The notes under the pieces are model-generated. The model had not been told where the DNA came from. It saw only the letters and a list, made by a program, of their open reading frames with translations, and searched no databases. Positions 1-11,390 of a stretch of 64,000 nt of DNA are shown here, piece by piece. Made by a program: the position numbers and the translations under genes. Source of the DNA: Nematostella vectensis (Eukaryota; Cnidaria; Anthozoa; Actiniaria; Edwardsiidae); assembly GCF_932526225.1 (NCBI RefSeq), contig NC_064041.1, forward strand, positions 7,996,313-8,060,312. Reading direction: 5' to 3'. Within the stretch, counting starts at the first letter, position 1, and each line of letters starts with the position of its first letter.

Positions 1-3000
1 AAACACACACGACACAGGTACCCCTCCCAAACACACCCCACGCAGTTACCCCTCACAAACACGCCCCATACAGCTACCCTTCATATACACGCAACACACA
101 GGTTCCCCTCACAAACACACCCCACACAGGTACCCCTCATAAACACACCCCACACAGGTTCCCCTCACAAACACACCTCACACAGTTACCCATCCCAAAC
201 ACTACCCACACAGTTACCCCACACAGGTACCCCTCATAAACACACCCCACACAGGTTTCCCTCACAAACACACCTCACACAGTTACCCCACACAAACACA
301 CCTCACACATGTACCCCTCACAAACACACCCGAGACATGTACCCTTCAAATACACACCCGACACAGGTATCCCTCAAAAAGGCACCCCACACAGGTACCC
401 CTCACAAACACACCCAACACAGGTTTCCCCTCCCAAATACTACCCACACAGTTACCCCACACAGGCACACCCCACTCAGGTACCCCTCATAAACACGCCC
501 CACACATGTATCCCTCAAAAACTCACCCCACACAGGTACCCCTCACAAACACACCCAACACAGGAAACCTCACAATCACACCCCACAATAGTACACCCCA
601 CACAAGTACTCTCATAAACACGCCACACACAGGTACCCCGCACAAACACACCCCACAGAGGTACCCCTCCCAATCACACCCCACACAGGCACCCCTCACA
701 AACACACCCCACAGAGGTACTCCTCCAAAACACACCCCACACAGGTACCTCTCCCAAACACGCCCCACACAGGTACCCCTCCCAAACACACTCCACACAG
801 GTACCCCTCATAAACACACCCCACACAGGTACCCCTCACAAACACCTCCCATACAGTTACCCCACACAAGCACACCCCACACAGGTACCCCTCATAAACA
901 CACCCCACACAGGTACACCTCACAAACACACCCCACACAGGTACCCCACACAAACTCACCCCACACATGTATCCTCAAAAACACACCCCACACAGGTACC
1001 CCTCCCAAACACACCCCACACAGTTACCCCTCAAAAACACACACGACACAGTTACCCCTCACAAACACGCCCAACACAGCTACCCCGAATAAACACGCCC
1101 CACACAGGTACCCCTAATAAACACACCCCACACAGGTTCCCCTCACAAACACACCTCACACAGTTACCCCTCGCAAACACACCCCACACAGGTTTCCCCT
1201 CCCAAACACTACCCACACAGTTACCACTCCCAAACACACCCCACACATGTTTCCCCTCCCAAACACACCCCGCACAGGTACCCCTCCCAAACACACCCCA
1301 CACAGGTACCCCTCCCAAACACACCCCATACAGGTACCCCTCCCAAACACACCCCACACAGGTATCCCTCCCAAACACACCCCACACAGGTACCCTTCCC
1401 AAACACACCCCACAGAAGTACCCCTCCCAAACACACCCCACACAGGTTTTGCCCCCCAAACACACCCCACACAGGTACCCTTCTCAAACACACCCCACAC
1501 AGGTTTATCCTACCAAACACACCCCACAAATGTACCCCTCCCAAGCACACCCCACACAGGTACCCCTCACAAACACACCCCACACAGGTACCCTTCCCAA
1601 ACACACCCCACACAAGTACCCCTCCCAAACACACCCCACACATTAACCCCTCAAAAACACACCCCACACAGGTACCCCTCCCAAACACACCCCACACAGG
1701 TATCCCTCCCAAACACACCCCACACAGGTACCCTTCCCAAACACACCCCACAGAGGTACCCCTCCCAAACACATCCCACACAGGTTTTGCCCCCCAAACA
1801 CACCCCACACAGGTACCCTTCTCAAACACACCCCACAGAGGTACCCCTCCCTAACACACCCAACACAGGTTTATCCTCCCGAACACACCCCACACAGGTA
1901 CCCCTCCCAAACACACCCCACACAGGTTTATCCTCCCAAACACACCCCACAAATGTACCCCTCCCAAGCACACCCCACACAGGTACCCCTTACAATCACA
2001 CCCCACACAGGTACCCTTCCCAAACACACCCCACACAAGTACCCCTCCCAAACACACCCCACACATTAACCCCTCAAAAACACACCCCACACAGGTACCC
2101 CCTCCCAAACACACCCCACACAGGTATCCCTCCCAAACACACCCCACACAGGTACCCTTCCCAAACACACCCCACAGAGGTACCCCTCCCAAACACATCC
2201 CACACAGGTTTTGCCTCCCAAACACACCCCACACAGGTACCCTTCTCAAACACACCCCACAGAGGTACCCCTCCCTAACACACCCAACACAGGTGTATCC
2301 TCCCGAACACACCCCACACAGGTACCCCTCCCAAACACACCCCACACAGGTACCCCTAACAAACACACCCCACACAGGTACCCTTCCCAAACACACCCCA
2401 CACAAGTACCACTCCCAAACACACCCCACACATTAACCCCTCAAAAACACACCCCACACAGGTACCCCTCATAAACACACCCCACACAGGTACCCCTCAA
2501 AAACACACCCCACACAGGTTTCGCCTCCCAAACACACCCCACACAGGTACCCCTCATAAACACACCCCACACAGGTACCCCTCACAAACACACCCCATAC
2601 AGGTACCCCACACAAGCACACCCCACACAGGTACCCCTTATAAACACACCCCACACAGGTACCCCTCCCAAAAAGACGCCACACAGTTACCCTTCAAAAA
2701 CACACACGACACAGGTACCCCTCCCAAACACACCCCACACAGTTACCCCTCACAAACACGCCTCATACAGCTACCCTTCATATACACGCAACACACAGGT
2801 TCCCTTCACAAACACACCCCACACAGGTACCCCTCATAAACACACCCCACACAGGTTCCCCTCACAAACACACCTCACACAGTTACCCCTCCCAAACACT
2901 ACCCACACAGTTACCCCACACAGGTACCCCTCATAAACACACCCCACACAGGTTTCCCTCACAAACACACCTCACACAGTTACCCCACACAAACACACCT

Positions 3001-3612
3001 CACACATGTACCCCTCACAAACACACCCGAGACATGTACCCTTCAAATACACACCCGACACAGGTATCCCTCAAAAAGGCACCCCACACAGGTACCCCTC
3101 ACAAACACACTCAACACAGGTTTCCCCTCCCAAATACTACCCACACAGTTACCCCACACAAGCACACCCCACACAGGCACCCCTCATAAACACGCCCCAC
3201 ACATGTATCCCTCAAAAACGCACCCCACACAGGTACCCCTCACAAACACACCCAACACAGGAAACCTCACAAACACACCCCACACAGGTACCCCACAATA
3301 GTACACCCCACACAAGTACTCCTCATAAACACGCCACACACAGTTACCCCTCACAAACATGGCCCACACAGGTATCCCTTACAAACACACCCCACACAGG
3401 TATCCCAAACAAGCACACCACACACAGGTACCCCTCATAAACACACCCCACACAGTTACACCTCAAAAACACTGCCCACACTGGTACCCCTCACAAACAC
3501 ATCCCACACAGGTACCCCTACCAAACACACCCCACACAGCTACCCCTCCCAAACACACCCCACACAGTCACACCTCAAAAACACTGCCCACACAGGTACC
3601 CCTCACAAACAC
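1..3612. repeat. 28-bp minisatellite array MS1
   Basis: Tandem 28-bp monomers with the core CACACAGGTACCCCTCCC followed by AAACACACCC. Variant monomers swap CTCCC for CTCAC, CTCAT or CACACAAGC while keeping the 28-bp period. The plus strand is pyrimidine-rich and the minus strand G-rich. Monomers carry no stop codon in any of the six frames, so long open frames here are not genes. The array starts before the window and ends at the conserved 3' flank of GPCR-A1 (AATGTTATTTCC). Confidence 0.97.
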
Positions 3613-3937
3613 AATGTTATTTCCAAACCAGTGGGAGTGGGAAGCAAATACAAATAGTCTGTTTCTATAAATTCAAGCAAGATCAGTATGAATGCCGAAA
3701 CCTATGTTTAACAATCGAAACAACTTTTTGGCTCGGGTGGGGTGGCGGGTGGTGGAGAAATATATACGCCCCTTCTGGTCATTTTCTTAGAAGTTTTGAA
3801 AATATTAGGAGGAAAGCCGCCCCCATAGCCCCTTTCATTGCTACGGCCCTGACAATAAAGACTTATTTTCTCTTGCGACGTCATATTTATTTTTGAACAT
3901 TTCATTTGATACATGTTTATACTTCGCCCCTCAGCCT
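3613..3937 (-). other. 3' flank of GPCR-A1 with candidate polyadenylation signal
   Basis: Non-repetitive 325 bp between the array and the GPCR stop codon, conserved at nearly all receptor copies. On the minus strand an AATAAA hexamer lies at 3891-3886, about 47 bp past the stop. That is a plausible poly(A) signal and would keep the array outside the mature mRNA. The same hexamer is present at the A2, A3, A4, A5, A6, B1, B2 and B5 copies. Confidence 0.55.
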
Positions 3938-5029
3938 TTACAGAGAGGTGGTGACGGGGCAAGATGATAACGACGGGACCTCTGCTTGAGAGCTTTCCTG
4001 GCAAATGTCGCGGTTCAGTACAGCGCTAGAAGTGTTTTCTTGTGGGTTCTTGGTCCTGGCCACACATTCCCTTCGGACCACGATTGGGCCAGGACAAACA
4101 TCGCGGCTCAGTACAACTCTAGAAGGAGTGTCTTGAAGGTTGTTGGTTCTGGCAACACGTTCGCCTCTTACCACAAATGGACCATTTGTTGGGTATAATT
4201 GAACACGTGTACAACACAAGAACTTAACGAGAGCTTTTTTAAAGCCGTCCATTCTGAGTGTAAAAATCACAGGGTTAACCAGTGAGTTAGCGAACCTTAT
4301 ACAGTAGCAAGCTAGCACCACATGGGCCTCGGTGTTTCTAACATCAGTGACAAATATCACAGTCGGGACACAACACAAAAGTGAGATGGAAGTTGCGGTG
4401 ACCAGGGTCTTGGCCATGTTTCTCTCTCGTTGTTGTGTCTGGGGTAACGCCTGGCGCCCGTGCTGTCTGTTCTGCAGTTTGAACTTGACAAAAATAGCAG
4501 CATAGCAAAGACAGATAACGGGAAGTGTACAAGCGATCAAGTATTTTACGAAGATATTAAACACGTCAACAGAAATAAGCAGGGCTACAATAGCAGAGGA
4601 GATACATAACAATTGGAACGCAAAACAAAAATAGTATGGGTACATTCTTGAGACACGATAACGAAAAGGGAACATCGTAGCGAAAAATCGCTCAATGGCA
4701 ATGATCAAAAGACCAAGTCCTGAACTCACTGTAGCATATACCTGAAAGGCACTACACGCGAATGAGTCTGGTACTTGGTGCGCTAACACTGCGTGCGTGT
4801 CGTGTCCGAGTGATATGAAGACGGACAGGCAAATCGCCGCTATCCCAACTAGCGCATCGGCCAGCGCTAAGCTCACGATGAAGTAAGCACTGCGCTTACG
4901 GAGAGTTCTGTTCGTAATAAACACAATGAGTGTTAGGACATTTGCCAAAGCTGCAAGAGTACCCTCGCCCAAGAACACAGCGATAGCAATGGTGTTAGTG
5001 TTGGGCTTTCCACTCGTTGTTCCTGACAT
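3938..5029 (-). CDS. Class A (rhodopsin-like) GPCR, copy A1
   Basis: A single-exon gene for 363 aa, predicted to be a plasma-membrane seven-helix receptor signalling through G proteins; the ligand is unknown. TM1 is about 16-39 with N30 (1.50), and TM2 about 48-72 with D58 (2.50) in SLALAD. TM3 is about 92-114 with C92 (3.25) and E113-R114-F115 in place of DRY. TM4 is about 130-155 and lacks the usual Trp. TM5 contains P170. TM6 has C219-C-V-P222, so Cys replaces W6.48. TM7 has N252-P-V-I-F, an NPxxF motif. Helix 8 ends in CC (272-273), a likely palmitoylation site. The tail carries two related ~31-aa repeats (283-313 and 314-344). I chose the ATG at 5029; an in-frame GTG ten codons upstream is lost in copy A6. 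The protein is identical to copy A2. It resembles cnidarian orphan or amine/adenosine-like receptors, but I cannot name an orthologue. Confidence 0.9.
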   Translation of the reverse strand: MSGTTSGKPNTNTIAIAVFLGEGTLAALANVLTLIVFITNRTLRKRSAYFIVSLALADALVGIAAICLSVFISLGHDTHAVLAHQVPDSFACSAFQVYATVSSGLGLLIIAIERFFATMFPFRYRVSRMYPYYFCFAFQLLCISSAIVALLISVDVFNIFVKYLIACTLPVICLCYAAIFVKFKLQNRQHGRQALPQTQQRERNMAKTLVTATSISLLCCVPTVIFVTDVRNTEAHVVLACYCIRFANSLVNPVIFTLRMDGFKKALVKFLCCTRVQLYPTNGPFVVRGERVARTNNLQDTPSRVVLSRDVCPGPIVVRRECVARTKNPQENTSSAVLNRDICQESSQAEVPSLSSCPVTTSL

Positions 5030-7017
5030 CGCGGCTAGTGTTTTTGGCTGAAGCCCCACAGTACTAGTACTTATAGTTATAAGCGAAATCTATCGCCGTT
5101 ACGCCCCCTTCGTAACTCAGGTGGCTTGTTTGCTTGCATGCGTGTCCCGTTAAGTACTGTTTTTCGTAATTATTTCATGTGTGCCCCTTAGGAAGACCCA
5201 ATAGGAGTAAAGAGGAAGTGAAACTTGACCATTCTCTCTCCTGTTTTTTTTAAGAAAAGTAAATAAATCTTATAATAACGTTACACTGTGAAATTATTAC
5301 CATTGATGTTTCTATGTTTTTCTTTAAGTAACTCAATGGTAAATTTGACTCAAGTCTGAAACGACGATTGGAAAAAAAAAGTATTCATTTCATAGGTATT
5401 CTTTGATAGCTCAGTATTTAAGATATTGCTGATAAAAAAATTAAATTTCACAGATAATCGAGTTTGTGCTATTCTCGTCATTTCGTTCTCGTGATTGCAA
5501 GTGTGTTGACAAGTGCACTTCTATCGTGTTCAATGGAACGTTTTCGCTAAATGAGTAGTATTCAACATGCATCTCGGGAATATCTCGTTCGAAAACACGA
5601 TAATACGAATATCATAAAGCTTTTAATTTCGCAATGTTTTGGGACACCTTATAAAAGTGTTGTATGTTGAGTCCACCGCAATCTGAACGGACTAAAGCGA
5701 TTTGCTAATGGATATCAGAGTATTCGAATGGGTATAGGAGCATCCAAAGAAAGGGTTGAAGGAAAATCCTCGAAAGCCAAACAATGAAAGGAGTTAGAGC
5801 CATTTTACATTAGTACTAACATTATTAAAGTTTAAGGTCATTCAATTCTAATTCCGTCGGCTTGATCAATGGGAAAAACTACAATAATGTCCTAATGAAT
5901 CTTACGTCGGTCACTCACGCACCGGACCAGTGACCACCCAGCAGCTTAAATATGTCGTGTGCAGTTTTACTAGTAGTTGCTTTATTTTAAGATGGTCCTA
6001 AAAAATGTGATACGCTTACCAACCTGTGGCACTTCGTAAAATGCAATCAAATTGAAAAAAATATAATAAGTAATAACAACAAATAAAATACTGATAGCGA
6101 AAAAGATGAAGAAAAAAACGTTATAGCGCATTACGGATTTCTGATTTTTCAATTTTTAAGTTGTTGAGGTTTTGTTTCATAATTTAATGGCTGCCTTCTA
6201 AATGTTCTACCCATCAAGCTATGTAGATATTTTGGAGAAAAAACTTGATCCCAACAAACCTAGTATTTGCATTCTGGACAGAATTGTTAAAACAAAAGTT
6301 TTAACACAGAATTGTGAGAAGAAAAGTCAGTGATTAAGTATTCCGGAAACTGTATTCTGTGTCCTCAACAGACTGTCAACATATAAAAGCAGTATTTTCA
6401 GTTGAAAATATTTTTCGTGCACTGAACTCGTTTACTTTTGACATCCATTTCTTTTTCTAGTTTCTCGAAAATAATAATATGATTGTATTTTGAGCGCGGG
6501 ATGTAATTGAATGGACTAGGACGAAAAATGTATGGAAATTTTTTAACTGTTTTCGTTTTCAAGGGTCACCGAATAATCTTCCCCAAGCACTTCTAATCCC
6601 TGCACCGCTTTTTGAAGCAAACTTCATTTATTTTGCAAAAATTCGCAGAGCGAATATTTGAAATTCCCATTGAGCTTTTTTGGATTGTAAACTTTAGGGC
6701 ATAGTGAAATAGTGCAATACGAACAATTTCGTTTTTCTTAACAAATCAACCACCCTGCAAAATTACAAAGCCCGTTGATCGGACAGGTGACGAAAGGCTA
6801 TGAAACCCTATGCAAATAAGATGTTCATCTCAGTTGTGAATTTTAATCTAAAAAAACGCTTAAATCACTGCGAATTTCAATCCACCCTTCAACTAAAACA
6901 GCTTTATTCTATTTCACAGTATCAACTGATACAGAGGAAGTTGTATTTTTAAAAATGGTGTTTTCAATATTCTAACAAAAATAAAACAACCTCGTTCCGC
7001 ATGCAGATCTACGTACA
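5030..7017. other. 5' flank of GPCR-A1 (AT-rich, no gene seen)
   Basis: About 2 kb of AT-rich sequence, near-identical in copies A2 (17,176-19,163) and A4 (36,504-38,491) and recognisable at A3, A5 and A6. I see no ATG-initiated ORF of note. The proximal 1.2 kb is the part deleted from all B copies; the distal part, from about 6200, is shared with B flanks. It probably includes the promoter. Confidence 0.6.
5071..5082 (-). promoter_or_regulatory. TATA-like element upstream of GPCR-A1
   Basis: The minus strand reads TTATAACTATAA about 42 bp upstream of the ATG. Copies A1 and A2 have this extended form; A3, A4, A5 and A6 have the shorter TTATAACTAG. A TATA box here would give a very short 5' leader. 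B copies lack the whole region. This is a motif match only. Confidence 0.25.
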
Positions 7018-7200
7018 AATCAACCAACCAACCAACCAACCAACCACCCACCCACCCAACCAACCAACCAACCACCCACCCAGCCACCCATCCACCCACC
7101 CACCCACCCACCCACCCACTCACCCACCCACCCACCCACCCAACCAACCAACCAACCAATCAATCACCCACCCACTCACTCACTCAATCACCCACCCACC
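7018..7200. repeat. CCAA/CCCA tetranucleotide microsatellite
   Basis: Imperfect runs of CCAA and CCCA units ending in CAAT and CACT variants, passing directly into the 28-bp array. The same tract occurs at the A2 and A4 units. Confidence 0.95.
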
Positions 7201-9358
7201 CTCCCAAACACACCCCACACAGGTACCCTTCCCAAACACACCCCACACAGGTACCCCTCCCAAACACACCCTACAAAGGTTTCGCCTCCCAAACACACCC
7301 CACACAGGTTTCCCCTCCCAAACACACCATACACAGGTATCCCTCCCAAACACACCCCACACAGGTTTCCCCTCCCAAACACACCCCACACAGGTACCCC
7401 TCCAAAACACACCCCACACAGGTACCCCTCACAAACACACCCCACACAGGTACCCTTCCCAAACACACCACACACAGGTACCCCTCCCGAACACACCCCA
7501 CACAGTAACCCCTCAAAAACACACCCCACACAGGTAACCCTCATAAACATACCCTACACAAGTACCCCTCACAAACACACCCCATACAGGTACCCTACAC
7601 AAGCACACCCCACACAGGTACCCTTCATAAACACGCCCCACACAGGTACCCCTCACAAACCCACCCCACACAGGTACCCCACACAAGCACACCCCACACA
7701 GGTACCCCTCCAGACACACCCCACACATGTATCCTCAAAAACACACCCTACACAGGTCCCCCCCCAAACACACCTCACACAGTTACCCCTCAAAAACACA
7801 CACGATACAGGTAGCCCTTCCAAACACACCCCACACAGTTACCCCTAACAAACACGCCCCACACAGCTACCTCTCATAAACACGCAACACACAGGTTCCC
7901 CTCACAAACACACCCCACACAGGTACCCCTCATAATCACACCCCACACAGGTTTCCCCTCCCAAACACATCCCACACAGGTACCCCTCCCAAACACGCCC
8001 CACACAGGTACCCCTCACAAACACACCTCACACAGTTACCCCTCACAAACACACCCCAAACAGGTTTCCCCTTTCAAACACTACCAAAACAGTTACCCCT
8101 CCCAAACACACCCCACACAGGTTTCCCCTCCCAAACACATCCCACACAGGTACCCCTCCCAAACACGCCCCACACAGGTACCCCTCATAAACACACCCCA
8201 CACAGGTTCCCCACACAAACACACCTCACACAGTTACCCCTAACAAACACACCCCAAACAGGTTTCCCCTCCCAAACACTACCCACACAGTTACCCCTCC
8301 CAAACACACCCCACACAGGTTTCCCCTCCCAAACACACCCCACACAGGTACCCCTCCCAAACACACCCCACACAGGTACCCCTCCCAAACACACCTCACA
8401 CAGGTACCCCTCCCAAACACACCCCACACAGGTACCCTTCCCAAACACACCCCACACAGGTACCCCTCCCAAACACACCCTACAAAGGTTTCGCCTCCCA
8501 AACACACCCAACACAGGTACCCTTCTCAAACAAACCCCACACAGGTACCCCTCCCAAACACACCTCACACAGGTTCCCCTCACAAACACACCTCACACAG
8601 TTAACCCTCCCAAACACTATCCACACAGTTACCCCACACAGGTACCCCTCATAAACACACCCCACACAGGTTCCCCTCACAAACACATCTCACACAGTTA
8701 CCCCTCACAAACACACCTCACACAGGTACCCCTCACAAACACACCTCACACAGGTACCCCTCACAAACACACCCGACACAGGTACCCCTCAAATACACAC
8801 CCGACACAGGTTTCCCTTAAAAACGCACCCCACACAGGTACCCTTCACAAACACACCCAACACAGGTACCCCACACAAGCACACCCCACACAGTTACCCC
8901 ACTTAAGCACACCCCACACAGGTACCCCTCATAAACACGCCCCACACAGGTATCCTTCAAAAACGCACCCCACACAGGTACCCCTCACAAACACACCCAA
9001 CACATGAAACGTCACAAACACACCCCACACAGGTACCCCACACAAGTACACCCCACACAAGTACTCCTCATAAACACGCCCCACACAGGTACCCCTAACA
9101 AACATGCCCCACACAGGTATCCCTTACAAACACACCCCACACAGGTATCCCAAACAAGTACACCCCACACAGGTACCCCTCATAAACACACCCCACACAG
9201 TTACTCCTCAAAAACACTGCCCACACTGGTACCCCTCACAAACACATCCCACACAGGTACCCCTCCCAAGCACACCCCACACAGCTACCCCTTCCAAACA
9301 CAACTCACACAGTCACACCTTAAAAACACTGCCCACAGAGGTACCCCTCACAAACACA
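7201..9358. repeat. 28-bp minisatellite array MS2
   Basis: Same monomer family as MS1, between the A1 flank and GPCR-B1. Near-identical to MS4 in the duplicated copy. It ends at the AATGTTATTTCC 3'-flank boundary. Confidence 0.96.
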
Positions 9359-9682
9359 ATGTTATTTCCAAACCAGTGGGATTGGGAAGCAAATACAAAT
9401 AGTCTGTTTCTATAAATTCAAGCAATATCAGTATGAATGTCGAAACCTATGTTTAACAATAGAAACCTCTTTTTGGCTCTGGTGGGGTGGCGGGTGGTGG
9501 AGAAATATATCCGCCACTTCTGGTCATTTTCTTAGAAGTTTTGAAAATATTAGGAGGAAAGCCGTCCCCAAAGCCCCTTTCATTGCTACGGCCCTGACAA
9601 TAAAGACTAATTTTCTCTTGCGACGTCATATTTATTTTTGAACATTTCATTTGATACATGTTTATACTTCGCCCCTCAGCCT

Positions 9683-10723
9683 TTACAGAGAGGTGGTGAC
9701 GGGGCAAGATGATAACAACGGGACCTCTGCTTGAGAGCTTTCCTGGCAAATGTCGCGGTTCAGTACAGCTCTAGAAGTGTTTTCTTGTGGGTCCTTGGTC
9801 CTGGCCACACATTCCCTTGTGAACACGATTGGGCCAGGACAAACATCGCGGCTCAGTACAACTCTAGAAGGAGTGTCTTGAAGGTTGTCGGTTCTGGCGA
9901 CAGGTTCGCCTCTTACCACAAATGGACCATTTGTTGGGTGCAACTGAACACGTGAACAACACAAGAACTTAACGAGAGCCTTTTTAAAGCCGTCCATTCT
10001 GAGTGTATAAACCACAGGGTTAACCAGTGAGTTAGCGCACCTTATACAGTAGCAAGCTAGCACCACATGGGCCTCGGTGTTTCTAAAATCAGTGACAAAT
10101 ATTACAGTCGGGACGCAACACAAAAGTGTAAGGGAAGTTGCGGTGACCAGGGTCTTGGCCATGTTTCTCTCTCGTTGTTGTGTCTGGGGTAATGCCTGGC
10201 GCCCGTGCTGTCTGTTCTGCAGTTTGAACTTGACAAAGATAGCAGCATAGCAAAGACAGATAACGGGAAGTGTACAAGCGATCAAGTATTTAACAAAGAT
10301 ATAAAACACGTTAACAGAAATAAGCAGGGCTACAATAGCAGAGGAGGAACATAACAATTGGAACGCAAAACCAAAATAGTATGGGTACATTCTTGAGACA
10401 CGATAACGAAAAGGGAACATCGTAGAGAAAAACCGCTCAATGGCAATAATCAAAAGACCAAGTCCTGAACTCACTGTAGGATATACCTGAAAGGCACTAC
10501 ACGCGAATGAGTCTGGTACTTGGTGCGCTAACACTTCGCGCGTGTCGTGTCCGAGTGCTATGAAGACGGACAGGCAAATCGCCGCTATCCCAACTAGCGC
10601 ATCGGCCAGCGCTAAGCTCGCGATGAAGTAAGCACTGCGCTTACGGAGAGTTCTGTTCGTAATAAACACAATGAGTGTTAGGGCATTTGACACAGCTGCA
10701 AGGGCACCCTCGCCCAAGAACAC
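9683..10723 (-). CDS. Class A GPCR, copy B1, open frame without an ATG
   Basis: The frame is open from the TAG at 10,771-10,769 to the stop at 9683 and encodes all seven helices, the ERF motif, NPVVY in TM7, helix 8 CC and both tail repeats. No in-frame ATG precedes TM1, so the end given here is a GTG (the A-copy residue V18). The N-terminal residues MSGTTS are missing; the frame joins at GKP to distal upstream DNA. Against A1 it has A99P (a proline in TM3) and F246C. Either it is a 5'-truncated pseudogene too young to have decayed, or it starts at a non-AUG codon or an unseen upstream exon. I see no convincing splice acceptor at the junction. Confidence 0.6.
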   Translation of the reverse strand: MFLGEGALAAVSNALTLIVFITNRTLRKRSAYFIASLALADALVGIAAICLSVFIALGHDTREVLAHQVPDSFACSAFQVYPTVSSGLGLLIIAIERFFSTMFPFRYRVSRMYPYYFGFAFQLLCSSSAIVALLISVNVFYIFVKYLIACTLPVICLCYAAIFVKFKLQNRQHGRQALPQTQQRERNMAKTLVTATSLTLLCCVPTVIFVTDFRNTEAHVVLACYCIRCANSLVNPVVYTLRMDGFKKALVKFLCCSRVQLHPTNGPFVVRGEPVARTDNLQDTPSRVVLSRDVCPGPIVFTRECVARTKDPQENTSRAVLNRDICQESSQAEVPLLSSCPVTTSL

Positions 10724-10768
10724 AGCGATAGCAATGGTGTTAGTGTGGGGCTTTCCAAAATTCTCTCT

Positions 10769-11390
10769 CTACCCCTCAAGCTCATCTAAATATTTTTAAA
10801 TTATAAAGTTCACCCAAACAAACCTAAAATATGCGTCGTGGACGAATTGTTAAAAGGAAAGCCAGGGATAAAGTATCAAGGTACTGTATTCTGGGTCCTC
10901 CACAGACTGTTCTCAACATAAAAAGGCACCATCTCAAGTTGAAAAATATTCTCGTGACCTGTACTCGAAACCTTTTTACATAATTCATTCTTCTTTATTT
11001 ACCCCAAAAATAATAATGAAATAATATTTTGTACGTGATATGTAATTAAATGGAACTAAGGAAGCAAGATGTATGAAATTTTTTAACCGATTTTAAGGGT
11101 CACCGAATAATCTTCGACTAGCACTTTCGATGCGAGGACCGCTGTTTTTGTACGGAACTCAGTCATTTTAATTGCAAAAATTCGCACAGAAAGTATTTTA
11201 ATTTTTTATGGCCTTTTTTGATTGTGAGCTTTAAGATAAATTACGCGAGCCGTTTTCGGCGAGTGATATTAATCCCAAATTCTACTTGGAACCCATATTA
11301 TAACATTTTTATATATAAATGCGCATAATTGAGAGAGCGAGTGCGTCCAAAATCGCAAAAGTACCATCTCCGAAACAAACCCCATGATGT
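10769..11390. other. 5' flank of GPCR-B1 (shared B-type junction, no gene)
   Basis: AT-rich and homologous to the distal part of the A-type flank ('CTCAAGCTCATCTAAATA' matches the A flank near 6205 and 28,768). The tail ending in CATGATGTT just before the next array is specific to B flanks and identical in placement at B2, B3, B4 and B5. No gene seen. Confidence 0.6.

Noticed and set aside
1221-1829. Minus-strand Cys/Gly/Val/Trp-rich frames resembling a cysteine-rich repeat protein
   Set aside because: Pure translation of the G-rich strand of the array, with the same 28-residue cycle in every minus frame.
3708-4004. 98-codon frame overlapping the GPCR 3' end, present at most copies
   Set aside because: Begins at TTG and overlaps the receptor stop in another frame; it is kept only because the copies are recent duplicates.
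6914-7159. Trp/Gly/Val-rich 81-codon minus frame
   Set aside because: Translation of the CCAA/CCCA microsatellite.
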